Shown here piece after piece: positions 28,301-40,300 of a stretch of DNA of 64,000 nt. Within the stretch, counting starts at the first letter, position 1. Each line of letters begins with the position of its first letter. Below the pieces are notes generated by a model that saw only the letters and a program-made list of their open reading frames with translations, searched no databases and was not told where the DNA came from. Source of the stretch: Hofstenia miamia (Eukaryota; Xenacoelomorpha; Acoela; Hofsteniidae); NCBI GenBank assembly GCA_900660155.1, contig CABFPE010000533.1:373018-437017 (forward strand), read 5' to 3'. The translations under genes and the position numbers were made by a program.

Positions 28301-31300
28301 TATTACACCAAGCTTTCATAATTCATATGCTCAACAAAGAGCCTAAAAAAAAATAGAAAAATTGATATCCATCGATTTATATCGCAATGGTAGGTATATT
28401 AGACCATCATAATGTGAATTAAGTTCAAATGGAATTGGGTGCAAAAATACATTATCCGAGGCAAGCGTTTTGAACAAAAAGTATTATGTTACGAACCCAA
28501 AAATATGTATTGGAAATATCCCATTAATTTACTGTGGACCCTAAAACTACACCTGATTAGAGGTGGGGGACCTTTGTAACGACAAATATTGCAAAATAAA
28601 TACATAGATTTCAACACATTAAACTAGAATTATATATTGAGAAATCTAATCGTCCAAATTTTGAGGTTGCTTTCAAAGGAAACGAACTACTATAGCTGTA
28701 TTTCTAATGAAGCGCAGTAAATATTTCAGCTTCAGATTAATATTAATGAGAAAATTTGTTTTCGAATTATGAATTCACATTGCTCTGCGTTATGCTAATC
28801 AGCCAATGGGAGTAGAGGACATTCCATTATGGTTGGAAAGACAATGAGATAAAATATGATATGGCAGGCTTTGGAGACTAATTCTAGTAGCATATCATCT
28901 AATTACTGATTTAAACAGCATTAAAGGCAGCATACTTTATTGTACTCTGTGGCAAAGTAAAGAGGCCTGGCACCTCCTTCTAGGGTATTGTGGAAGCATT
29001 CAGTTGATGGCATTAATCATCCTAGTCCCATGGGACCGAGACCTGGGTCTATATATTTCAGTGTGAATGGAACAATAAATTAAGAAACTATGACCACGGA
29101 TCCCATAACATTACTTATAATTGCTACCAATTTCGGCCAAACCCGTAAAATTCATGGAAAACGTATGCGACCGAAACGGGACAAACAACATTCCGGTTTT
29201 ATAGGAAACCGTATCAAATAGGGATTCGTGGGACCAGAATTTATTGGTCACAGTTCGCTAAATCAGATTAAATTTGGACCCAGTGCCATTCTATTTGGTT
29301 CTATTTTAACCATTTAACAAAAATTATTCATAATATTTTAAATCCCATCCCATAGACACTACATGGTCCCGCATAATCTTAGTATGATGAAATGTGTATT
29401 ATATGTAGACATTGAAAATGCAAAAGTTGGAAGCTATTAAGCATGTTCCTAATGAATATAGTTTAAAAAGACGAAAGTAGTTGACATAGTTTTCGCTAAT
29501 GTATTATAAAAGCTTAGAGCACCGACAATGCCGATAAAAAAATTAGATGAGAACTTTCCAACGGAGCGGCTTCTTGAAATACGCAAATGGATTAAAGAAC
29601 ATGGATAGCTTTCTCCAGGGAGTATGGTTAATGGTGGATTTTTGAGAAATTCACGCCATGTACTATTACAAAACGTTGTCATTAACAAAAATTTACGAAA
29701 TCAAAGTCAAGCGAATTAGTCAAAGAAATCAATAATGAGAAGCGGTGTAAACCAATTTGCTGCACCAGGTTGCACTTAAATTAAACGTAAAAGGCAGTGT
29801 AGTATCTTCATCAACTATTTCCTTGCGAAAAAACTGTAAAAAATTAAATTCTACATTTGCTATAAAGCCATTTATAAATTTACGGTCTCCATTCAAGGCC
29901 AGAATATAATCAATCAAAGGGCATTTATTAAATGCGTTTGAATGTTGTTTGGAGGCGCTGTTAAGCAGAAGGTTCATTGCTTGCGTGAGTCACAAGATAA
30001 GTTCTTTAAATCAAATCACTGTCTCAAGAATTAATCATTGATTAGATCCCATTCCTATAGTAAAGGAAACCGAATCTATTTACAAAATTTTATATGTTAA
30101 ATTATTCATAAAACGCTGTTCTGTTCCAAAGAAATCACAGATTGTAGAAGTGTGCAATTTCCTAAAGAATAAAATTTAAGATGAGAGCATTATTTTGGAT
30201 GATCTTGTCTGTCGCAAATGTTCACAATTTGAAAAATAAACAGAAATTATTAGAATTTCAATTCGTGCTAAATATATATGTTGAAGAATTTACCCGATCC
30301 ACGTATGCTTCGAAGATTGTATTCAGGGTCAATTGATACGGATACATTTGCTAAACTGCGATTCTCTTCTCCTAACACTAATACGAAATGTATTTACAAG
30401 GTTAAGCAGAGCATTCAAAATGTGGTATTGATAGCGACATGGAGTAATATGAAGTTTTAGTTGATAGAGATCTTTATGGTTAAAGGAGTTGGATGCATAA
30501 CTTATATTGAACAAGTTCAAAGTCACTTCAATTAACAACGGGAATCACTTCTACACAATGCGGTGAAGGAGTTCAATTTGTGTGTAACAACAATGTGGAG
30601 CATCCTCCTTAAGTTGTTACATTACAAAGCCTATAAAGCCAACTGCGTTATATTGTTTAACTGAGTGAAGCCTAACTACACAGAGACTTATTGTGGGTTG
30701 TAGATTTTTCGATGGCACCTTTCTGTTTTTAAATTGGTTTAATTAGTAAAATCTTAAACCCATTCACAATAAAACTGATGCCTACCTCACTTGTCAAAGA
30801 ACATTGGCATACCAATCATAGGCTACAAGAAGAGGCTAGTGGTTCATGCAGGATGGAGCTCATTGACATTCACCAGAACATTGCATGAATTTAATCAAAG
30901 ACAAACTTTGAGGACGAGTTATTAGTGGCAATGTTAAACACTTCGGGCCTGCCTATTCCAAAGACCTGAGAAAACTGCTCTCAAAACAGCCTTGCATATG
31001 CCAAGAAGAGCAGTTGTTAACTTGCTATACCATATGTTTTGATGCAATTTGCTACATTATGATTTTGGGATCGTAAAAGACAATAATCATTCTAAAACAC
31101 CATGAACAAAATTTTTTGTTTGGAATTTATCTTATCTACATCGTATTTATTGACTGTTAGAGGATGGTGTGAAATTAACTCTTTTGCTTCAGTCTTTCTC
31201 TTTGCCGCCACTACCAATTATTTACATAATAGTTTAATTCATCGAATTCCACAAGATTGAGATGCCAACTCAAAAAAGAATCTTTACCAGGCAACTCTTG

Positions 31301-34300
31301 CATTGCAATTTTAAAATATAAACTTTTAACTTAATGCATATATTTATCAGTAATTTATTATAATTACCGTTTTTAAGATTACAAACAGGGTACGCTCAAT
31401 GGCTTTACCCTACATTATAGGATATTTGTTTTAGAAAACACATTAGTGAGAATGTTTGTTTGAAAAACAATATAATGTAATAGGTACTTTACAATTGGTA
31501 ATACAATAAAAAAATCGCTAGCCATTTGAATTTAATAACGATGAACTACAAATTAGCGCACCTGATATGCATCGGGTGTATTGATCATTTCTCCGGTTTT
31601 GGCCACCACTCCAACGATCCCTTCACCGAATTGAACCTCTTTTAAAAGGTCGCAGACCTTGGCGTCGGTACAACTTAGAGATAACGCGTTAACGTCGAAA
31701 ACTGTATTTCTCTAAATAAAACAAAACTCAAATAAATTCTAGAAGGGCAAGTACTAAACCTTAAGTGTTAAACTTTTAAAATTGTTTTTAGAGAAATATT
31801 TTTACATAAACGACATATTTTAACAGTCAGAAATACAGGTGTCCGTATATTATAAAAAACCATCAATTAATTATCATTAAGTAAACATACGAGAGGAGCA
31901 AGGAAAGTGGATACGGCAAATGACATGGTTGGAATTTAATTTATTAAAATAACGTAGATAAAGTTGATTTGTAGACATAACACGATTATCTATACACACA
32001 ACAAAAATAAAGACTTATATTCAAAGTCGGTTAATTATTACAAAATGTAGAGGCATACAATACACTCTTATGTTATGTTAAAGAGGAGAGCACATGATTG
32101 TTCAAACATTATTATATCTCCAGTCAATTGTGTATCTAAAAATGATTGTCAAGAGGCTTATTCTAGTCGTTATAGGTTCTACAACTATGATATTTCTAAG
32201 TGCAGAAAAATGATGGCACAGTATTTTCTTTACAACTGTCACTCAATTCATAAATGTAGCGTACAATGAACTGTTGTAGGCTTCTTTCTAGAATTCTCTA
32301 AAAAATGTATCTATTCACTGATCACATGCAACCTCACGGTTGTCCGGAAATAAACTAATTATAATTCACTATTTTTCACATAAATATAATTTTTATTAAT
32401 TTATTTCAAGATTTATATCAATAACTTTGAAAATCTGCCGGTGCCCTGATTTCAGATTTTCCCAGATATATTATGAAAAAAAACTATAACTTAATTATTA
32501 CAATATTTAATGCTTTTATGCCACTGCATATGCACATCTATAAGGTAAACTGGCTTATCTTAGAATAAGTGATTTCTCAGAATAACATAATTCGTTTTTG
32601 ACAAATGTATTCTGCCATAATCGTAAGCTAAAATTGGTTGAGATAGGCTAAATCACTTAAGGGGAAAGCAAGATTTACATATTGGAATTCTGTTCATGAA
32701 TTCTTTCAAGAAAAATTGAGAGAAGCCAGTTTACCTTACATGGGCAGTGTACATGAATACAATTCTTGGAAGATATTATTGAGACAGGTCAACTTTTTGA
32801 TAAAAAGCCTTACTTTCTGAATCTACATTTTGTAAACAGAAGAGAGTCACTAAACCACATTAACTTTAACAAATTTTATAATCTTCTTTTAATGCTTACA
32901 AACATTTAAATCGAATACAGTACTTAGAAGAAAATGTTGTACAAGCAATTACTGGAGTGTTAAGACATCTTTGCGAGGGAAATATGAATGAAAAAAAAAC
33001 GTATGGCATTTGCTCAAACCAAAATTATCAAAATATATTTATATTTGAAACCAATTACCTTTAAATTTGCAACATGCGTTTGCATTACTTTGAAAAATTT
33101 ATTAGTGTCAATATTGATAGGTTTATTTTCCACCATATAGCGTGGACTGTAAAACATAAGATTACATGAGTGGACGTCCATAAAATCGTTTAAGAAGATA
33201 CTGAGTTAAAAAAATTCATACACAAAATGTTCGTACAAGTCTGCTATTCGTAGCTGGGCTACTAAACTTAAATGCGATGCGTTTTGCTGGAGAAGCAAAA
33301 GAAAAATCTTTGCAGAACACGCACATGCAGAGCGCCAGCACACATTTTTGGGTCAAACAAACAAAAACGAAATCCCAAACAAGATTTCCACGTTGTGGTC
33401 TGTCAATCTTAAGGCCAGAAGTCTTTTGAAAAGACCGCCAAGTTGTAAGCAAAGTGCGGATAGGCGATGAAAGATTTCTATTTGTCTGTGCAGATAATTC
33501 AAACCATATGCATTGAAGAAGTTCTGAAACAACCAATGCATCTCATTCAGGGCTTTTTGTTCGAAAGCAGCACAAATATTACAGGCTTGCCGTTGCGTTG
33601 AATCGAATTTTAAATTTGCTGTGTGCACATGCACAAAAAAAACATTTGTGAGAATGCAGCGTTAAAAATTAACTTTTATACAAACAAATCGATCCATATG
33701 TTATGTTTTATATTTTCAAATTAAATAATAAACCTCATGTTAAAAATGGAACTAACTCCTATTAGCTAGGTTATTAATAAATAAAAACAGTGGGTTTATA
33801 TCATTGGACAAATTCGTATGTATGACATTGAGACTTGCTATTGAAATCTTAAAGAATTTAGTGGATAGGTCTCATTTTCTGTCAATCCTTTGGGCCTGGG
33901 TTGTACCTGAAAATTCAACTTACATCTTTGAGTTTTAGCAAACATAGGGTTGATGAAGAGGATAATATTTGATTTCGAGCTTTGCTGATTGCTTTCATTC
34001 AATTGTGCCTGAAAAAATGTTCGTACATATTTCAATTTTACATTTGTTGTAAATTATAGTTTTTTAAATGAGACTGGTGTGATAAAATATATCAATACAA
34101 CTTAGAGAAGGTGTGAACTTCACAAGACCAAAAATAGTAGAAATACTCATTACGTTTTTATATGTAAATCATATAATTTTAAATTTTATAAAATTCTGTC
34201 ATTCCTTTCCTTTATAATAGTAATACAAACATGATTACCCAAATTTTTAGAGTTGTGCAAATGCAGGCATTTTGCTGTGACAAAACTCCCACAACGGCAA

Positions 34301-37300
34301 CCCTGAACTATTAACGCCCAAAAGGGACCAAATATGAAATAATAACTTCAAATTACAAATTGAAACCTTTGAGATAGATTTTGGAATATGTTGGTTGACA
34401 ATTCGAAATTTAAATCAAATTAATCAATAAAATTATTTACGCCTTAATGGGTAGCAATCAATTTTCTGATGATACATCCTTTAGAATATAGATGATGTTT
34501 TAAACCAGTTCATTAACATTTCAATATGAAATGTGTCAACAAACACAATGTTGGATAGCACGTGCAATGGAAATATTAAACTTAAGCAGAAGAAGATTTA
34601 GAGGATGCAAAATAGTAATTTAAGCAGCAAATCCATTGATTATTGAATTAAAATTTGCGGGAAACCTGAATTCCTTCATTATAAATATTGCAAATTCAAT
34701 TAATAAATTGTTTTTTCCAATTTGCTTGCGTTCCCTCGTTATTCAATTATTTCTTAACTTTATTAAATGATGATAACAAAAGCCTCAATGAATAAATAAA
34801 GCACGACCTAGGATTTAAATCAACGCCAAAAAATCAATTCACACAATCATTTCATCTTACCAAGAAGGCACTGTCCTTTTGTTTGTCCCGCTCAACCAGG
34901 AAAAGTGAGCCGCGATCAGCTTTCGTCAAAACGCAGAGATTTTGGAGGATTTTGGTGCAGAGTATGCGAAGGTTTAGCTCATTAGCAATGTCTTTAACTA
35001 GCTCCGTCATCACCTGGCATTCGTTCAGTCCACCGAGGTCATCCGCGGACATCAACGGTGATTTCGATCGAGTACTGTCATCTAAACGTCAAGCCATGAA
35101 TAAAGTAGCGACTCTAACGTGCACTACTGAATTACCGTAAAATATTTAATGTACCATTGCACTTACGTAACAATCACGTAACATATTGTGAAACAAACAA
35201 TTAACTATCAAAAGAGAAGAACACGCGTGAATATAAGAGAATTGAAACTTGGCGTTTGCAATCTATTCTACGAAATTAATCACAACAATTTTAAGAAAAA
35301 TGTAAACAAACAACCCTCTAAACATTCTTGCAAATTTAACATAAATATGTGGAAACTAAATTTGAATAGTAGAGGAAGTTTCCTGAAAAGTACAATTCAT
35401 AATCAATTCGTAACTTCATAATTTTATTAGGTCAGGAGTGTTCATTAATACAATATGCTGCTCCGCCACCTGCCATTCACTTAGGTTGATTAATGATAAT
35501 GCCGTTCTAAAGCTAGCAAATATCCTTCAATGACCTCGTATTAATGATAATTTCTACCAACATTAAAACCAACAATAGCAAACCGAAATGATTTGAAAAA
35601 GTAAAATAATTCATTGTTTTAGAAATTAATGGAATGTTAAAAAAAGCAAACATGCACAAGTGTTTTCAAAATGCCAATTAAATTCAATATTGTAAGAGCA
35701 GGTACATGTAGCTACAACCAAATACACATGTAACGCTCTTTATAACAGAAGTTGTAGTTATAATTAACAAGGGTTGCCATGCGGTGACGTCTTTGGACCC
35801 ACAATTTACACCACAAAAATTAAAAATGCCTCACAAATCCCCACAACAATATTTTTGGCAAAAGTGTTAAATATTTTAATATAAAACGGTTGTGAACACT
35901 GATGATTTTAATATTTATTCTTTACATGCAAATTCCCACATGAATCCCCACAAAGTAAAATTTCATCCCACACCATACAAAATGTGGTGTGGTGTGGGGA
36001 ACCCCCAACCATTCCAACGGCAAACCTGCAAATAAAATATGGAGATATTCGAATTACAGATTAGTGACATTATTGAATTTTTGAAATGTTTAGCCCTTAA
36101 CAGCGTGATGTCCTTTTAAATGGACAAACCGCTTTCCACTTTTCCAAAAAAATTCTCCAACTCATTAGAAAATTTGGAAATAGGTGAACGAGATTGAATA
36201 TTGAAAATATTAACAATTTCCTTTGAAAATTTTGAATTATAAAGCACGTGGGGTCAAAGACGAACTTTATATGCAGATAGACCTTTCCAACCAATTGAAG
36301 CGTGCCGTGTGCAAAAGTCAGGTTGAGGAGATGAAGGTGCTTTCATATTTTTGATATTAGTTCTTGAATTCTAAGCGCTTAAAATTTATTTCAATAATCC
36401 TTTAAAATATTCAAAAATTCCTACGTTGTTTAAGGTGAATATTAAAATGGTAAAACAACCCGGTTTAAGAACTACAAGATTTTAATTTCCAATCATAAAA
36501 AGGCTATATCGCTGTAATTTGTAGAAAGAGCTCCTCGCAATTTGAAATTTTTTAAAAAATTGAAACCATATAATATTTGCTATCAAAGTTATAACAATTA
36601 TAATAGAATGGAGTTAAGTTTCGTGATAATTCGAAGCATAATAATATCAATATTTTTAGGTTTAATTTTCTAACTATTAATGTGTAAATAAAGATTATCT
36701 ATGAGGGAGAGGGTCAAAAACCAGTCGGCGATAACAAGCGTTCGTTAACTTAACGAAGGTAGATTGAATTATAATTCATCGCGAAATTACTCTTAGTCAA
36801 AACATTAAAAAAATAAACAAGCAGACAGATCAATTCTAGCACTGAAACCGAGATATTGAGACAGAATTTTTATAAAAATCTGCGAAATAATTTAGAGCCC
36901 TTAACAGAACACGACTAAGAAACACCGTATAAACAGCCGTAAGCAAACGCGACTGCAGTTCCTTAGCAACAGTTTGAAATTATACGATGTAGGCACCGAG
37001 TCAAGTCATGAATACAATAGAAATTTAAATCACCATCTAATTAGGAATCGAAAGAGAAAGCCGCATGCAGTATCTAGATTTGAGAATGAGAGGGATGTGA
37101 ATTAAATTAATTAATAAGATTATTCCACGTATTAGAAACACTAGTCGCAAAGCAATAATCTAACTTTCATTCCGTAGAGGCTTCGAAAAGAGATGAAAGC
37201 GTAATAATTTAAACTAAACAGTGGTCTACAACAAAGGAGGCCAATAAGCAATAATTATCTTCCTTTCAACACCTATCAAGATATACCATTAGCAGAGAAT

Positions 37301-40300
37301 TAAACAATTAAAAAGAGTAATGTATGTGAAAGGTTTATAATTAATGTCTTTCAGCGAAGACAAAGTTCTGCGGCTTTGTAGTCGAAATTCAAATGGCATT
37401 ATCACAGGCAATGATCACATGCCAAATTTATGAGCGAACTAACAGGATTGTGAGCCATAAAAGTTTAAATCCGTTAAATTGCGAAAAATAAATTGAAACA
37501 TCCACTTTGACAATTTATCTTCCATTTCAAAACTATAATTTTTTCTTTTTATGTTTACAATTTCGTTTATTTATTTAATAATTCATTCTCGAAGTAAATC
37601 TAGAAAAACCATTTCTGTCACACACCTGAGAAATGTATATTAAGAGAAAAAGCACGACCATTGAAATCACTAGAAATTACCTTGTGTGAGAAATGATGTA
37701 TATTAAGAGAAAAAGCACGACCATTGAAATCACTAGAAATTACCTTGTGTGAGAAATGATGTATATTAAGAGAAAAAGCACGACCATTGAAATCACTAGA
37801 AATTACCTTGTGTGAGAAATGATGTATATTAAGAGAAAAAGCACGACCATTGAAATCACTAGAAATTACCTTGTGTGAGAAATGATGTATATTAAGAGAA
37901 AAAGCACGACCATTGAAATCACTAGAAATTACCTTGTGTGAGAAATGATGTATATTAAGAGAAAAAGCACGACCATTGAAATCACTAGAAATTACCTTGT
38001 GTGAGAAATGATGTATATTAAGAGAAAAAGCACGACCATTGAAATCACTAGAAATTACCTTGTGTGAGAAATGATGTATATTAAGAGAAAAAGCACGACC
38101 ATTGAAATCACTAGAAATTACCTTGTGTGAGAAATGATGTATATTAAGAGAAAAAGCACGACCATTGAAATCACTAGAAATTACCTTGTGTGAGAAATGA
38201 TGTATATTAAGAGAAAAAGCACGACCATTGAAATCACTAGAAATTACCTTGTGTGAGAAATGATGTATATTAAGAGAAAAAGCACGACCATTGAAATCAC
38301 TAGAAATTACCTTGTGTGAGAAATGATGTATATTAAGAGAAAAAGCACGACCATTGAAATCACTAGAAATTACCTTGTGTGAGAAATGATGTATATTAAG
38401 AGAAAAAGCACGACCATTGAAATCACTAGAAATTACCTTGTGTGAGAAATGATGTATATTAAGAGAAAAAGCACGACCATTGAAATCACTAGAAATTACC
38501 TTGTGTGAGAAATGATGTATATTAAGAGAAAAAGCACGACCATTGAAATCACTAGAAATTACCTTGTGTGAGAAATGATGTATATTAAGAGAAAAAGCAC
38601 GACCATTGAAATCACTAGAAATTACCTTGTGTGAGAAATGATGTATATTAAGAGAAAAAGCACGACCATTGAAATCACTAGAAATTACCTTGTGTGAGAA
38701 ATGATGTATATTAAGAGAAAAAGCACGACCATTGAAATCACTAGAAATTACCTTGTGTGAGAAATGATGTATATTAAGAGAAAAAGCACGACCATTGAAA
38801 TCACTAGAAATTACCTTGTGTGAGAAATGATGTATATTAAGAGAAAAAGCACGACCATTGAAATCACTAGAAATTACCTTGTGTGAGAAATGATGTATAT
38901 TAAGAGAAAAAGCACGACCATTGAAATCACTAGAAATTACCTTGTGTGAGAAATGATGTATATTAAGAGAAAAAGCACGACCATTGAAATCACTAGAAAT
39001 TACCTTGTGTGAGAAATGATGTATATTAAGAGAAAAAGCACGACCATTGAAATCACTAGAAATTACCTTGTGTGAGAAATGATGTATATTAAGAGAAAAA
39101 GCACGACCATTGAAATCACTAGAAATTACCTTGTGTGAGAAATGATGTATATTAAGAGAAAAAGCACGACCATTGAAATCACTAGAAATTACCTTGTGTG
39201 AGAAATGATGTATATTAAGAGAAAAAGCACGACCATTGAAATCACTAGAAATTACCTTGTGTGAGAAATGATGTATATTAAGAGAAAAAGCACGACCATT
39301 GAAATCACTAGAAATTACCTTGTGTGAGAAATGATGTATATTAAGAGAAAAAGCACGACCATTGAAATCACTAGAAATTACCTTGTGTGAGAAATGATGT
39401 ATATTAAGAGAAAAAGCACGACCATTGAAATCACTAGAAATTACCTTGTGTGAGAAATGATGTATATTAAGAGAAAAAGCACGACCATTGAAATCACTAG
39501 AAATTACCTTGTGTGAGAAATGATGTATATTAAGAGAAAAAGCACGACCATTGAAATCACTAGAAATTACCTTGTGTGAGAAATGATGTATATTAAGAGA
39601 AAAAGCACGACCATTGAAATCACTAGAAATTACCTTGTGTGAGAAATGATGTATATTAAGAGAAAAAGCACGACCATTGAAATCACTAGAAATTACCTTG
39701 TGTGAGAAATGATGTATATTAAGAGAAAAAGCACGACCATTGAAATCACTAGAAATTACCTTGTGTGAGAAATGATGTATATTAAGAGAAAAAGCACGAC
39801 CATTGAAATCACTAGAAATTACCTTGTGTGAGAAATGATGTATATTAAGAGAAAAAGCACGACCATTGAAATCACTAGAAATTACCTTGTGTGAGAAATG
39901 ATGTATATTAAGAGAAAAAGCACGACCATTGAAATCACTAGAAATTACCTTGTGTGAGAAATGATGTATATTAAGAGAAAAAGCACGACCATTGAAATCA
40001 CTAGAAATTACCTTGTGTGAGAAATGATGTATATTAAGAGAAAAAGCACGACCATTGAAATCACTAGAAATTACCTTGTGTGAGAAATGATGTATATTAA
40101 GAGAAAAAGCACGACCATTGAAATCACTAGAAATTACCTTGTGTGAGAAATGATGTATATTAAGAGAAAAAGCACGACCATTGAAATCACTAGAAATTAC
40201 CTTGTGTGAGAAATGATGTATATTAAGAGAAAAAGCACGACCATTGAAATCACTAGAAATTACCTTGTGTGAGAAATGATGTATATTAAGAGAAAAAGCA

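Noticed and set aside
33059-33146. Possible PDE exon reading [20 protein letters not shown] between a good acceptor and gtaatt donor
   Set aside because: Its 88 nt need two leftover bases from the preceding exon, which ends in phase 0. Direct joining of 34861 to 31711 gives normal GAF-A spacing and phase, so this is probably chance or an unused pseudo-exon.
33353-33634. Minus-strand open stretch of 93 codons ([20 protein letters not shown]...)
   Set aside because: No recognisable motif, overlapping open stretches in other frames, and not compatible with PDE phases.
33926-34010. Possible exon reading [20 protein letters not shown] with strong acceptor (tttttcag) and donor (gtaagt)
   Set aside because: 85 nt; it does not restore phase alone or with the candidate at 33059-33146 and has no GAF-like content.
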